Notes: generated by a model from the letters alone, not told the origin. A DNA stretch of 64,000 bases from Acidobacteriota bacterium (GCA_008363385.1 RHKY01000004.1:62001-126000), one strand, 5' to 3'; positions 1 to 10,280 are shown, numbered from the stretch's first letter. Numbers and translations are program-made.

Positions 1-230
1 ATCGAGGCGATGATCGCCACGCGCGGGAGGCGCTCGACGAGCCGGTCGGCGAAGATGTCGTTCCCCTGCAGCTTTGGGTCGCGCCAGATCCTCGGCTGGC
101 GCCCCAGGAGCTGCCCGAGCCGGATCTCCAGCACGCGGTGGAAGCTCGAGACCCAGCCCTTCTGGCCCTCCACGAGGGGCTGGTCGTCGATGTGGGCATA
201 GCTGACGAAGACGTCGTTCTCGAAGCTCAT
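1..230 (-). CDS. TIR-domain protein, N-terminal part (runs off the window start)
   Basis: An open frame reads leftward from an ATG at 230 to the window edge, giving 76 codons without a stop. The N-terminus MSFENDVFVSYAHIDD is the beta-A/box-1 signature of TIR domains, and a later 'IWRDPKL' segment fits the BB-loop region of the bacterial TIR_2 type. Bacterial TIR domains often cleave NAD+ in anti-phage or cell-suicide systems, but the catalytic Glu and any partner domain lie outside the window. A weak GAAGAG lies just upstream of the ATG, and a TATTGT -10 candidate sits at 345-350 on the minus strand. The fold call is fairly safe; the function is inference. Confidence 0.75.
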   Translation of the reverse strand, partial: MSFENDVFVSYAHIDDQPLVEGQKGWVSSFHRVLEIRLGQLLGRQPRIWRDPKLQGNDIFADRLVERLPRVAIIAS

Positions 231-489
231 GGCTCTTCGCCCATCTTTGCCCCCCGGGCGCCCGCCGGTCCGGCTCGCCGGTGAGGACCCGCAGCGTGAC
301 GGCGCCCAAGCTCCCGGGAACCCAGGACTCTCACCCGGTCCGGAACAATAGCACCCGCCCCGTCCCCCGAAGCCGGCCCGCTGTCCGTTTCCGGACACCA
401 CCGTTCGTACACGGACGCCCTCCCCGGCGGCCGGGACGACCTCCCGACGGAATCCCCCGTGTTCCGCCGGTTTCCGCGTCCCGGGCCCC

Positions 490-504
490 TGGCATCGGGG
501 TTGC
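490..504 (+). promoter_or_regulatory. Sigma-54 (-24/-12) promoter of the ABC efflux operon
   Basis: TGGCA (490-494) and TTGC (501-504) place GG and GC exactly 10 bases apart, matching the RpoN consensus TGGCAC-N5-TTGCW closely. The predicted transcription start is 516/517, the A of the adaptor gene's ATG, so the mRNA would be leaderless or nearly so. The operon encodes its own sigma-54 activator four genes downstream, which supports the call. Confidence 0.7.
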
Positions 505-516
505 GGGACGGCCGGT

Positions 517-1782
517 ATGGACCGCCCCCTCGACGAGAGGACCTCCCGGGACCGGGCCCGCCGGCGGGCGCTGGCCGTCGCGGGCGCCCTCGCCGCCGCC
601 GCCGCCGGGTGGCTCGCCCTCACCGCGCTCCTCTCCCCCTCCCTCGCCCTCGGCCGGCTGCGCACCGGCACCGTGGACGTCGGGCCCATCGCGGCGACCG
701 TCTCCGCTTCCGGCTCCGTCGTCCCCGAGGCCGAGCGGGTCCTCTCCAGCCCGGTCGACGCCCGGCTCGTGAGGGTGCTCGTGCGCCCCGGCGCCGCCGT
801 GAAGGCGGGAGAGGCGCTCGTGGAGCTGGACGCGACGCAGCAGGCGCTCGAGGTGCAGCGGCTCCAGAAGGAGCTGCGGCTGAGGGAGTCCCAGGCCGAG
901 CGGGCGCGTCTGGAGCTCGAGGGGACGCTCTCGGGCCTCGAGAGCCAGGTGCGCGTCGGGGAGCTCTCGCTCTCGACGTACCGGGCGAGCCTGGCGAGGA
1001 GCCGCAAGCTCTTCGCCGAGGGGCTCGTCTCCGAGGAGCTCCTGAGGCAGTCGGAGCTGGACGAGGCGCGCACGCGAGAGGAGCTGGCGCAGCTCCACGA
1101 GCGGATGCGGCTGGCGAGGCGCTCGGCCGAGGTGGAGCGGACGGCGCTGGCGGCCGAGCTCTCGACGGCCCGGCACGAGGCCGAGCAGGCCGAGCGCGTG
1201 CTCTTCCAGTCCGAGACGCGCAGCGACCGGGACGGCGTGGTGACGTTCGTCGCGAGCGGCGAGGGCGCCGCGGTCCGCAAGGGGGACGTCCTGGCCCGCG
1301 TGGCCGACCTCACGGCCTTCCGCGTCGACGCGCGGGTCGCCGACCTCCACGCGGCCCGGGTGGGCCCGGGGCAGGAGGCGGTGGTCCGCCTCGACGGCGT
1401 CCGGCTCGCCGCGACGGTCTCCCGCGTGCAGCCCGAGGTGGAGGACGGCCAGGTGACCGTGTCGCTCGCCCTCGCCGAGAAGGCGCACCCCCGCCTGAGG
1501 CCGAGCCTGCGCGTCGAGGTGGAGCTGGTGACGGACCGGAGGGAGCGGGCCCTGCGGCTCCCGCGGGGGTCGTTCGGCGCGGCCGAGGGGGGGGTCGACG
1601 TCTGGGTCCTCGCCGGCGGCGAGGCGGTGCGCAGGCGCGTCCGGCTCGGCGTCTCGAACGCGGACGCCTACGAGGTCCTCTCGGGCCTGTCGGCCGGCGA
1701 CGTGGTCGTCCTGTCGGAGATGGCGGACTTCGCGCACCTGTCGCGGGTCCGGGTGAAGGGACGGAAAGGAGGATCGAGATGA
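517..1782 (+). CDS. Periplasmic adaptor subunit (HlyD/MacA family) of an ABC efflux system
   Basis: The 421-residue protein links an inner-membrane MacB-type transporter to an outer-membrane channel. It has an N-terminal membrane anchor (about residues 15-38), a lipoyl-like half-motif near 50-100, an Arg/Glu-rich coiled-coil hairpin (about 110-235), then the second lipoyl half and beta-barrel domains; the length is usual for the family. The ATG at 517 is the only start that keeps the anchor. It overlaps the ATPase gene by 4 bases (ATGA) and opens a six-gene operon. The substrate cannot be read from the sequence. Confidence 0.88.
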   Translation: MDRPLDERTSRDRARRRALAVAGALAAAAAGWLALTALLSPSLALGRLRTGTVDVGPIAATVSASGSVVPEAERVLSSPVDARLVRVLVRPGAAVKAGEALVELDATQQALEVQRLQKELRLRESQAERARLELEGTLSGLESQVRVGELSLSTYRASLARSRKLFAEGLVSEELLRQSELDEARTREELAQLHERMRLARRSAEVERTALAAELSTARHEAEQAERVLFQSETRSDRDGVVTFVASGEGAAVRKGDVLARVADLTAFRVDARVADLHAARVGPGQEAVVRLDGVRLAATVSRVQPEVEDGQVTVSLALAEKAHPRLRPSLRVEVELVTDRRERALRLPRGSFGAAEGGVDVWVLAGGEAVRRRVRLGVSNADAYEVLSGLSAGDVVVLSEMADFAHLSRVRVKGRKGGSR

Positions 1783-2444
1783 TCCGGCTCGAGAACGTGG
1801 AGAAGGTGTACCGGACCGACCGGATCGAGACGCTCGCGCTCTCGGGCGTGAGCCTCGAGGTCGCCGAGGGGGAGTTCGTCTCCGTCATGGGCCCGTCGGG
1901 CTCGGGGAAGTCGACGCTCCTGCACGTCATGGGGCTCCTCGACACCCCGACCCGCGGGACGGTCACGCTGAACGGGCGCCGCGTGGACGGGCTCTCCGAC
2001 TCGGCCCTGGCGAAGGTGAGGAACGCCGACCTCGGGTTCGTCTTCCAGACGTTTCACCTCGTCCCGGACCTCTCCGTCCTCGACAACGTCGAGGTGCCGC
2101 TCCTCTACCGCGGCACGGGCGGGAAGGAGCGGCGGAAGCGGGCCGAGGCGGCCCTGGCGCGCGTGGGCCTCTCGGCCCGGACCCGGCACTACCCCTCGCA
2201 GCTCTCGGGCGGCCAGCAGCAGCGGGTGGCGATCGCCCGGGCCATCGTCGGCGCGCCCCGCGTCCTCCTCGCCGACGAGCCGACCGGGAACCTCGACAGC
2301 GCGATGGGGGACGACGTCCTCTCCCTCCTGAAGGACCTGAACGCGCGCGAGCGCTGCACGGTGGTCATGGTGACGCACGACGAGCGGCAGGCCGCCAAGA
2401 CCGACCGCACGGTCCGCCTCTTCGACGGCCGGCCGGTGAGCTGA
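1779..2444 (+). CDS. ABC transporter ATP-binding protein (MacB/LolD type)
   Basis: This 221-residue ATPase energises the two FtsX-type permeases that follow. The Walker A GPSGSGKST is near residue 38, the Q-loop follows, the signature is LSGGQQQRVAIARA and the Walker B is VLLADEPTGNLDS. The start is fixed by GAAAGGAGG at 1764-1772, six bases before the ATG, and by the ATGA overlap with the adaptor gene. The length is typical for the MacB/LolD ATPase domain encoded as a separate protein. The family is certain; the exported substrate is unknown. Confidence 0.93.
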   Translation: MIRLENVEKVYRTDRIETLALSGVSLEVAEGEFVSVMGPSGSGKSTLLHVMGLLDTPTRGTVTLNGRRVDGLSDSALAKVRNADLGFVFQTFHLVPDLSVLDNVEVPLLYRGTGGKERRKRAEAALARVGLSARTRHYPSQLSGGQQQRVAIARAIVGAPRVLLADEPTGNLDSAMGDDVLSLLKDLNARERCTVVMVTHDERQAAKTDRTVRLFDGRPVS

Positions 2445-2446
2445 CG

Positions 2447-3682
2447 ATGCTCCTCCACACGCTGAGGTCCACCGTCCGCGTCCTCCTGCGCCGGAAGTTC
2501 TTCACCGCCGTCAGCCTCTTCGGCGTCGCGCTGACGCTCGTCGTCCTCGTCGTCGCCGCCGCGCTCCTCGACCACACCTTCGGGCCGCACCCGCCGGAGG
2601 TGAGCTCCGGCCGGACCCTCGGCGTCTTCCGAGCGACGCTGAAGGGGACGTCCTGGACCCGGAACGGCGGGGCGGGCGGCCGCCTCCTGGAGACGTGCGC
2701 CCGCGAGCTCCCCGGGGCCGAGATCACGTCGTTCTACTCGGCGCAGGACCAGGAGGTGACCTACCGCGACGGGGAGCGGGTCCCGCTCTGGGTGAAGCGG
2801 ACGGACGGCGCCTTCTGGAGGGCGCTCCACTTCCGGTTCCTGGAGGGCGGGCCCTTCACCGACGCGGACGACGCCGCGGCGAACGCGGTCGCCGTCGTGA
2901 ACGACGCGACCCGCCGGAAGCTCTTCGGCGACGTTCGGGCCGTGGGGAAGGAGCTTCGCCTCGACGGACGGACCTTCACGGTCGTGGGCGTCGTCGCGGA
3001 CGTGCCGTTCCTCCGCGCCGTCCCCTTCGCCGACGTCTGGCTTCCCCTGCGGACCGCGCGGAGCGACGCCGAGTCCCGTGCGTGGGTCGGCGAACGGAGG
3101 GCGATCATCGTCGCCCGGAGCCGCGCGGACCTCCCCGGGATCCGCGAGGAGTACCGGCGGCGGGTCGCGGCGGTCGACCTCTCGGCGGAGCCCCAGTTCG
3201 ACCGGCTCGAGAGCGAGGCGGAGACCCTCCTCGAGCTGGGGGCGCGCGCGGTTTCCGGCTCGAGCCCCCACAGGGTCGGCCTCGCCGTGGCCTTCTCCCT
3301 GGCCCTCGCCGTCGGCTTCATGGCCCTGCCCGCGCTGAACCTCGTGAACCTCGCGCTGAGCCGCATCCTCGAGCGCTCGTCCGAGGTCGGGGTGAGGAAG
3401 GCGTTCGGGGCGACCCGCTGGCGGCTCGTCCTGCAGTTCGTGACCGAGAACGTGGTCCTCTCGCTCGCCGGCGGCGCTCTGGGCGTCGTCCTCTCGGCGG
3501 GCGTCCTCTCGGCCGTGAACAGGAGCGGCCTCGTCCCGTACGCGCAGCTGACGCTGAACGTGCGGGTCCTGCTCTGGGGGTTCCTCGCGACCTGCGCCTT
3601 CGGCGTCCTGTCGGGCGCCCTCCCCGCCCTGAGGATGTCGCGCCTCCACCCCGTCGAGGCGCTGCAGGGAGGCCCGCGATGA
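2447..3682 (+). CDS. ABC transporter permease, FtsX/MacB family (first of two)
   Basis: The 411-residue protein has one N-terminal membrane helix (about 20-40), a large periplasmic MacB core domain, and three C-terminal helices. The conserved FtsX motif 'SEVGVRKAFGATR' follows the second helix. It starts two bases after the ATPase stop and overlaps the next permease by 4 bases. MacB-type transporters work by mechanotransmission, pushing periplasmic substrates outward through the adaptor. Having two different permease genes suggests a heterodimeric membrane part. Confidence 0.9.
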   Translation: MLLHTLRSTVRVLLRRKFFTAVSLFGVALTLVVLVVAAALLDHTFGPHPPEVSSGRTLGVFRATLKGTSWTRNGGAGGRLLETCARELPGAEITSFYSAQDQEVTYRDGERVPLWVKRTDGAFWRALHFRFLEGGPFTDADDAAANAVAVVNDATRRKLFGDVRAVGKELRLDGRTFTVVGVVADVPFLRAVPFADVWLPLRTARSDAESRAWVGERRAIIVARSRADLPGIREEYRRRVAAVDLSAEPQFDRLESEAETLLELGARAVSGSSPHRVGLAVAFSLALAVGFMALPALNLVNLALSRILERSSEVGVRKAFGATRWRLVLQFVTENVVLSLAGGALGVVLSAGVLSAVNRSGLVPYAQLTLNVRVLLWGFLATCAFGVLSGALPALRMSRLHPVEALQGGPR

Positions 3683-4905
3683 CCCGCCACCTGCTCCGCC
3701 TCGTCTGGAACCGCAGGCGAAGCCACCTCCTCGTCGGCGTCGAGATCCTCGTCTCGTTCCTCATCGTCTTCGTCGTCGCGGTCCTCGCGGTGACGACGTT
3801 CGGCAACGCCCGCCAGCCGGTCGGCTTCTCGGCGGAGGACGTCACGGTCGTCGAGTCCGGGCTGAAGAAGGGCTCGGGCGCCGACCCGCTCGGCGACGAC
3901 GGGGCGGGCGGGGACCGGGAGAGGATGAGGCGCGCCCTCGAGGCCGTCCGGCGCCTCGACGGCGTCGAGTCTGCCGCCGGGGTGTTCCTCGCCCCGTACG
4001 GCAGCGGGAGCGCCCGCAACAGCCAGGAGGTCGACGGCCGGCGGGTCGAGTACGGCTTCACGGAGGCGACGGACGAGTCCCTCGAGGTCCTGAAGCTGCG
4101 GGTCGTCGCGGGCCGCTGGTTCTCCCGCGAGGACGACGGGCGGCCGTACCGGGCGGCGGTGGTGACGCGCGAGCTCGCGCGGGAGGTCTTCGGCGGGGAG
4201 GACCCGGTGGGGAAGGACCTCCCGGACGGCGGAGGGCCTCCGGAGGGGGAGACGCGGCGGCCGACCCGCGTCGTCGGCGTCCTCGCGGCGTACCGCGAGC
4301 GGAACGTCTACTCGGCGGCGGAGCCCTTCGCGATCTTCCGGTCCGACCTCTCGAACCCCGAGGACTCCGTTCCGTCCCGGATCGTCGTGAGGCTCCGGCC
4401 AGGGACGCCGCGCGCCTTCGAGGAGAAGCTCGTGACGACGCTCGAGGCGACGGTCGGGGAGTGGAGCTTCCGGGCCGAGCCGCTCGAGGTCACCCGCGAC
4501 TCGGCGGCACGCCGCCAGCTCGTCCCGATGCTCGCCGGAGCGCTCGTCGGGGCCTTCCTGATGCTCCTCGTCGCCCTCGGGCTCACCGGGGTGCTCTGGC
4601 AGAATGTGACGAGACGAACGAGGGAGATCGGCCTCCGCCGCGCGACCGGGGCCACGGCGCGGCAGGTGGCCGTGCAGGTGGTGATGGAGGTCTGGATCGT
4701 GACGGCGCTGGCGGTCCTCCTCGGGGGTGCGGTGGCGCTCCAGGCGCCGCTCTTCGTGCCGGGCGGCCTGCTGACGGCCGCGGACGCCCTCTCGGGCGCG
4801 GCGCTCGCCGCGCTCGCCCTGTTCGCCCTCACGGGCCTCTGCGCCGCCTACCCAGGCTGGCTCGCCGCCAGGGTCGACCCCTCCGAGGCGCTCCGGTACG
4901 AGTGA
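3679..4905 (+). CDS. ABC transporter permease, FtsX/MacB family (second of two)
   Basis: The 408-residue partner of the preceding permease has the same layout: N-terminal helix (about 17-38), periplasmic core, three C-terminal helices, and the motif 'TREIGLRRATGATARQV'. The ATG at 3679 overlaps the previous stop (ATGA), which gives translational coupling; an in-frame extension further upstream only shadows the first permease. The GTG of the sigma-54 regulator follows five bases after its stop, so transporter and regulator are cotranscribed. Confidence 0.9.
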   Translation: MTRHLLRLVWNRRRSHLLVGVEILVSFLIVFVVAVLAVTTFGNARQPVGFSAEDVTVVESGLKKGSGADPLGDDGAGGDRERMRRALEAVRRLDGVESAAGVFLAPYGSGSARNSQEVDGRRVEYGFTEATDESLEVLKLRVVAGRWFSREDDGRPYRAAVVTRELAREVFGGEDPVGKDLPDGGGPPEGETRRPTRVVGVLAAYRERNVYSAAEPFAIFRSDLSNPEDSVPSRIVVRLRPGTPRAFEEKLVTTLEATVGEWSFRAEPLEVTRDSAARRQLVPMLAGALVGAFLMLLVALGLTGVLWQNVTRRTREIGLRRATGATARQVAVQVVMEVWIVTALAVLLGGAVALQAPLFVPGGLLTAADALSGAALAALALFALTGLCAAYPGWLAARVDPSEALRYE

Positions 4906-4909
4906 GGCG

Positions 4910-6291
<1,382 letters not shown>

Positions 6292-6295
<4 letters not shown>

Positions 6296-7593
6296 CCTGG
6301 AAGGCGCGGGCCGTCGCCTACCTCGTCCTCCTGCACGCCGCGCTCGCCGCGCTCGCGGTCCCGCTCCTCCTCGCCCACCCGGCCTGGCTCGTCGCGGCCG
6401 AGGCCGCGTTCGCCGTGTCCCTCGTCCTCGGGGCGCTCCTGGCGCGGCGGCTCGCCGCGCCGATGCAGGCGCTGCGCGACGGCGCCGAGCTGCTGCGCGC
6501 GGGCGAGCTCTCGACCCGGCTGGCGCGGACGGGGACCCCCGAGATCGACCCGCTCGTCGACCTCTTCAACGCCATGCTCTCGCGCCTCCACGAGGAGCGC
6601 GTGCGGCAGGAGGAGCAGCAGGCGTTCCTCGCGAAGGTCCTCGAGGCCTCGCCGCTCGGGGTCGTCACCCTCGACCTGGACGGCCGGGTCGACTCCGCGA
6701 GCCCCGCCGCGATCCCGCTCCTCTCGTCCGGAGGCGAAGACCCCAGGGGCCGGCCGCTCGCGGAGGTGCCGGGGCCGCTCGCGGGGGCGCTAACGACCCT
6801 CGGCCCCGGCGAGAGCCGCGTCGTCCCGCACGGCGGCGGGCGGCGCGTCAAGGTGCAGCGCTCGCAGTTCCTCGACCGGGGCTTCCCCCGGACCTTCTTC
6901 CTCCTCGTCGAGCTGACCGAGGAGCTGCGCCTCTCGGAGAAGGCGGCCTACGAGAAGCTGATCCGGATGACGTCCCACGAGGTGAACAACTCGGGGGCGG
7001 CGGTCGGCTCGCTCCTGGCGTCGCTCCTCGCCTTCGCCGGGCGCCTCCCGGAGGCCGACCGCCCCGACTTCGTCGAGGCGATCCGCGTCTCGCGCGAGCG
7101 GACCGAGCGGCTGAACGCCTTCATGCGCTCGCTCGCCGAGGTCGTGAAGGTGCCGGCCCCACGCCTCGCCCCCGCCGACCCGAGCGGGCTGGCGCGGTCG
7201 GTCGCCCTCCTCCTCGGCCCCCTGGCCGAGCGGTCCGGCGTCTCGCTCCGGGTCGAGGCCGACCCGCGGCTCGGCCCCGTCCCGCTCGACGCCGCCCTCT
7301 TCGAGCAGGCCCTGTTCAACGTGGTGAAGAACGCCGTCGAGGCCGCGGGGGCCGGCGGCCGCGTCACGGTCCGGACGTCGGCCGAGGGGCGCGGCGCGGT
7401 CGAGGTGGTCGACACCGGCCCCGGGATCCCGAAGGAGGTGGAGCCGCACCTCTTCACGCCGTTCTTCACGACGAAGCCCGAGGGACAGGGCGTCGGCCTG
7501 ACGTTCGTCCGCGAGGTCCTCGCCTCGCACGGCTTCCGCTTCTCCCTCGCGGGGCCGCCCGGCGGACCGACGACCTTCCGCGTCTGGTTCTGA
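6292..7593 (+). CDS. NtrY-like sensor histidine kinase
   Basis: The 433-residue kinase is the partner of the sigma-54 regulator. Two adjacent N-terminal membrane helices (about 8-50) have almost no periplasmic loop between them, so it probably senses a membrane or cytoplasmic signal. A HAMP segment ('LARRLAAPMQAL'), a PAS-like region (about 110-190), a divergent phosphoacceptor box 'TSHEVNNS' with His229, and an ATPase domain with 'NVVKNAVEA', 'DTGPGIP' and 'GVGLTFVRE' follow. The GTG at 6292 overlaps the regulator's stop. MacB-type transporter, sigma-54 regulator and such a kinase form a recurring cassette. Confidence 0.88.
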
Positions 7594-7635
7594 AGCGGCT
7601 TCAGTCCTCCCGGTCGAGCGGGCGCCCCCGCCGGG

Positions 7636-7651
7636 CTTCACACAACTTCAC
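7636..7651 (+). promoter_or_regulatory. Candidate OmpR/CpxR-type tandem operator
   Basis: CTTCAC occurs at 7636-7641 and again at 7646-7651, a direct repeat with a 10-base period. OmpR/PhoB-family regulators bind such one-turn tandem half-sites. It lies about 85 bases upstream of the Spy-like gene, whose neighbour is an OmpR-type regulator. The site is seen directly; the assignment is inference. Confidence 0.4.
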
Positions 7652-7734
7652 GCGCCGGACGCACGGGAGAAAGGGGGCGGGCCCATCTTCCCCGAAGCCG
7701 GCGGGACGAGAGCTCCCGCGGCAAGGAGACGAAG

Positions 7735-8277
7735 ATGACCGAGAACGCCACCCCCGCCCCCCCCTCCCCCACCGGCTCCGGCCGGCCGGCACGCTGCAAG
7801 GGCCGCGGCGGCGCGCTCCTCCTCGGCGCCCTGGGCCTGGCGCTTGCGGGCGCGCTGGCCTTCGGCGCCTTCCAGGCGCTCGGCGTCGGGCCGAGGCACG
7901 CCGGCTTCTGCTCCGGCGGCCACCTCACCCCGGCCCAGGTCGAGAAGAGGATCGACCGGCTCACGACCTGGGTGATGGACGACCTGGACGGCACTCCGGA
8001 GCAGCGCCAGAAGGCCGCCGAGATCGCCAAGGCCGCCGCTTTGGACCTCGCCCCGATCCACGACGCCTGGCGCGCGAACCACGACGAGGTCGTCGGCGTC
8101 CTGACCGCCCCGACCGTCGACCGGGCCGCGCTGGAGGCCCTCCGCGCCCGGCAGATGGCGCTCGCCGAGAACGCGAGCCGGCGGATCACGCAGGCCGTCG
8201 CCGACCTCGGCGACGTCCTCACCCCGGACCAGCGCGTCGAGCTCGTCGAGCGGGCCCGCGAGCTCCGGCACCGCTGA
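7735..8277 (+). CDS. Spy/CpxP-like periplasmic protein
   Basis: This 180-residue protein has a long basic N-terminus, a membrane or signal helix (about 26-50, probably an anchor), and an all-helical exported part. The segment 'GGHLTPAQVEKRIDR' and the later 'VLTPDQRVEL' match the two LTxxQ motifs of Spy/CpxP proteins, which act as envelope chaperones or as feedback inhibitors of a Cpx-type kinase. AAGGAG at 7723-7728 fixes the ATG. It sits directly before an OmpR-type regulator/kinase pair, as cpxP-like genes often do, and may be their target. Confidence 0.72.
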   Translation: MTENATPAPPSPTGSGRPARCKGRGGALLLGALGLALAGALAFGAFQALGVGPRHAGFCSGGHLTPAQVEKRIDRLTTWVMDDLDGTPEQRQKAAEIAKAAALDLAPIHDAWRANHDEVVGVLTAPTVDRAALEALRARQMALAENASRRITQAVADLGDVLTPDQRVELVERARELRHR

Positions 8278-8316
8278 GCCGGACGTCCCGCCGCGACAGG
8301 ACCGGCCCGGCTGACC

Positions 8317-8322
8317 GATGAT
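8317..8322 (+). promoter_or_regulatory. -10 element of a candidate leaderless promoter
   Basis: GATGAT lies exactly six bases before the GTG start at 8329, so a normal transcription start would fall at the start codon. The spacing matches that before the genes at 15806, 25909 and 60996. No Shine-Dalgarno sequence is visible. Confidence 0.4.
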
Positions 8323-8328
8323 CCGCCC

Positions 8329-9030
8329 GTGACGACGCGCCTCCTCCTCGTCGAGGACGACCGGCGGCTCGCCGCGATGCTCGGCGAGTACCTCGGGAAG
8401 AACGGCCTGGCGCTGGAGTGGGCGGGGACCGCCGTCGAAGGGCTCGCGCGCGCCGCGCGCGAGCCCTTCGACCTCGTCCTCCTCGACCTGACGCTCCCCG
8501 ACGGCGACGGGCTCGACGTCTGCCGGCAGCTGCGCGCGTCGGGTTCGGCGGTGCCGGTCGTCATGCTGACGGCCCGCGGCGACGCCGCGGACCGGGTCGC
8601 GGGCCTCGAGATCGGCGCCGACGACTACGTGCCCAAGCCGTTCGAGCCCCGGGAGCTCCTGGCGAGGATCCGGGCCGTCCTCAGGCGCCCGCGCGTTGCG
8701 GGCGGGGACGCCGGACGCCGGGTCCTCCGCTTCGGGCGGCTGGAGGTCGACGCGGACGCCCGGGTTGCCCGCGTGGACGGCGTCGAGCGGCCGATGACCT
8801 CGCACCAGTTCAGCCTCCTCCTGGCCATGGCCGAGCGGCCGGGCCGCGTCCTGTCTCGCGAGCGGCTGATGGAGCTGGTCCGCGGCGAGCCGCTCGAGGC
8901 GTTCGACCGCTCCGTCGACGTCCACGTCGCGAGGATTCGCGCCGCCATCGAGGACGACCCGAAGAGGCCGCGACGCGTCATCACCGTCCGGGGCGCCGGC
9001 TACGTCTTCGCCCGGAGCCAGGACGCGTGA
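8329..9030 (+). CDS. OmpR/CpxR-type response regulator
   Basis: The 233-residue regulator has a receiver domain (D10-D11, phosphoacceptor D53, Thr in 'MLTARG', Lys in 'PKPF') and a winged-helix DNA-binding domain (about 130-230) with 'SRERLMELVRG' and 'SVDVHVARIRAAIE'. It starts at GTG 8329 and overlaps the kinase gene by 4 bases (GTGA). Together with the Spy-like gene upstream it suggests an envelope-stress circuit of the Cpx or Zra kind. Confidence 0.9.
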   Translation: MTTRLLLVEDDRRLAAMLGEYLGKNGLALEWAGTAVEGLARAAREPFDLVLLDLTLPDGDGLDVCRQLRASGSAVPVVMLTARGDAADRVAGLEIGADDYVPKPFEPRELLARIRAVLRRPRVAGGDAGRRVLRFGRLEVDADARVARVDGVERPMTSHQFSLLLAMAERPGRVLSRERLMELVRGEPLEAFDRSVDVHVARIRAAIEDDPKRPRRVITVRGAGYVFARSQDA

Positions 9031-10280
9031 TCGGCTCGCGCCTCCACGTCCGGATCTACCTCGCCGTCGTGGCGAGCGTGGTCACCGTCGCGGCCCTGGC
9101 CGGCGCCGTCTGGCGCGTGAGCGTCGGGACGCCGCCGGTCCGCGAGGGCCTTGCGTCCGCCGCGGAGGTCGCCTCCGAGCTGCTCTCGCCGAGGGAGGCG
9201 GGGCCGGAGGCCCCGGAGGCGGTCCTCGCCCGCTGGCACGAGCGGCTGGGCGTCGACCTCTCGCTCTTCTCGGCGGGGCGCGAGCGGATCGCCTCGGCCG
9301 GGGGGCCGCTTCCGCCCCCGGCACCGGGGAGGCGGGAGAGCGGGATCGTCCACGGCCGGGGGGGAGCCGTGGCGTTCCTGGAGCTCCCCGACGGTCGCTG
9401 GCTCGCGGTCCGGCGCCCGGTCCGGGGCGGGCGGGTCCACCTCGGCTTCCTGACCCTCCTGGCCCTGTCGGCCGTCGTGGTCGCCTTCGTGGCCTACCCC
9501 GTCTCGCGGCGCCTGACGCGGCGGCTGGAGGCCCTGAAGGAGAGCGTGGAGGCCCTCGGCGCCGGCGACCTCTCGGCCCGCGTCCCGGTCGAGGGGCACG
9601 ACGAGGTGGCCCGGCTGGCCCAGAGCTTCAACCGCTCGGCCGGGCGGATCGAGGAGCTCGTCGGCGCGCAGAAGCGCCTCCTGGCCAGCGCCTCGCACGA
9701 GCTGAGGACGCCGCTGGCACGGCTGAAGCTGGCCGCCGGGCTCCTCGACGGCGACCCGGCCGCCAAGGACGAGATCGCCCGGGACGTGGCCGAGCTGGAC
9801 GAGCTCGTCGAGGAGCTGCTCCTGTCGAGCCGGCTCCAGGCCGGCGCGCCGGAGGAGCCGTTCGAGAGCGTGGACCTCACGGCGCTCGTCGCCGAGGAGT
9901 GCGCGCGGGCGGACGTCCCGTTCCAGGGGGCCCTCGTCAGCCTCCGCGGGAGCCCGCGCCTCCTCCGCCGGCTGGTCCGCAACCTCGTCCAGAACGCCCG
10001 CAGGCACGCGGGGGACGAGGGCGTCGAGGCGGCCCTCTCCCGCGGACCCTCCGGCGAGGTCGACCTCGAGGTCCTCGACCGGGGCCCGGGCGTCCCCGAG
10101 GCGCTCCGCGAGCGGATCTTCGAGCCCTTCTTCCGCCTCCCGGCCGCGGGGACTGAGGAGGGGGGCGCCGGGCTGGGCCTCTCGCTCGCCCGCCAGGTGG
10201 CGCGGCGGCACGGCGGGGACGTCGTCTGCCTCCCCCGCGAGGGGGGCGGAAGCGTCTTCCGCGTCAGGCTCTCTGGCTGA
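9027..10280 (+). CDS. Sensor histidine kinase (CpxA-like)
   Basis: The 417-residue kinase has a first membrane helix (about 8-28), a periplasmic sensor of about 100 residues, a second helix (about 138-158), a HAMP domain, the phosphoacceptor motif 'SHELRTPLARLK' with His224, and a HATPase domain ('NLVQNARRHA', 'DRGPGVP', 'GLGLSLARQV'). This is the CpxA/EnvZ architecture. The GTG at 9027 is coupled to the regulator by a GTGA overlap. The signal is unknown; Spy/CpxP-like proteins usually bind the periplasmic part of such kinases. Confidence 0.9.
   Translation: MIGSRLHVRIYLAVVASVVTVAALAGAVWRVSVGTPPVREGLASAAEVASELLSPREAGPEAPEAVLARWHERLGVDLSLFSAGRERIASAGGPLPPPAPGRRESGIVHGRGGAVAFLELPDGRWLAVRRPVRGGRVHLGFLTLLALSAVVVAFVAYPVSRRLTRRLEALKESVEALGAGDLSARVPVEGHDEVARLAQSFNRSAGRIEELVGAQKRLLASASHELRTPLARLKLAAGLLDGDPAAKDEIARDVAELDELVEELLLSSRLQAGAPEEPFESVDLTALVAEECARADVPFQGALVSLRGSPRLLRRLVRNLVQNARRHAGDEGVEAALSRGPSGEVDLEVLDRGPGVPEALRERIFEPFFRLPAAGTEEGGAGLGLSLARQVARRHGGDVVCLPREGGGSVFRVRLSG

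Noticed and set aside
227-412. A 61-codon minus-strand frame upstream of the TIR gene
   Set aside because: It ends inside the TIR start codon and has no domain or ribosome site. It lies over a likely promoter region.
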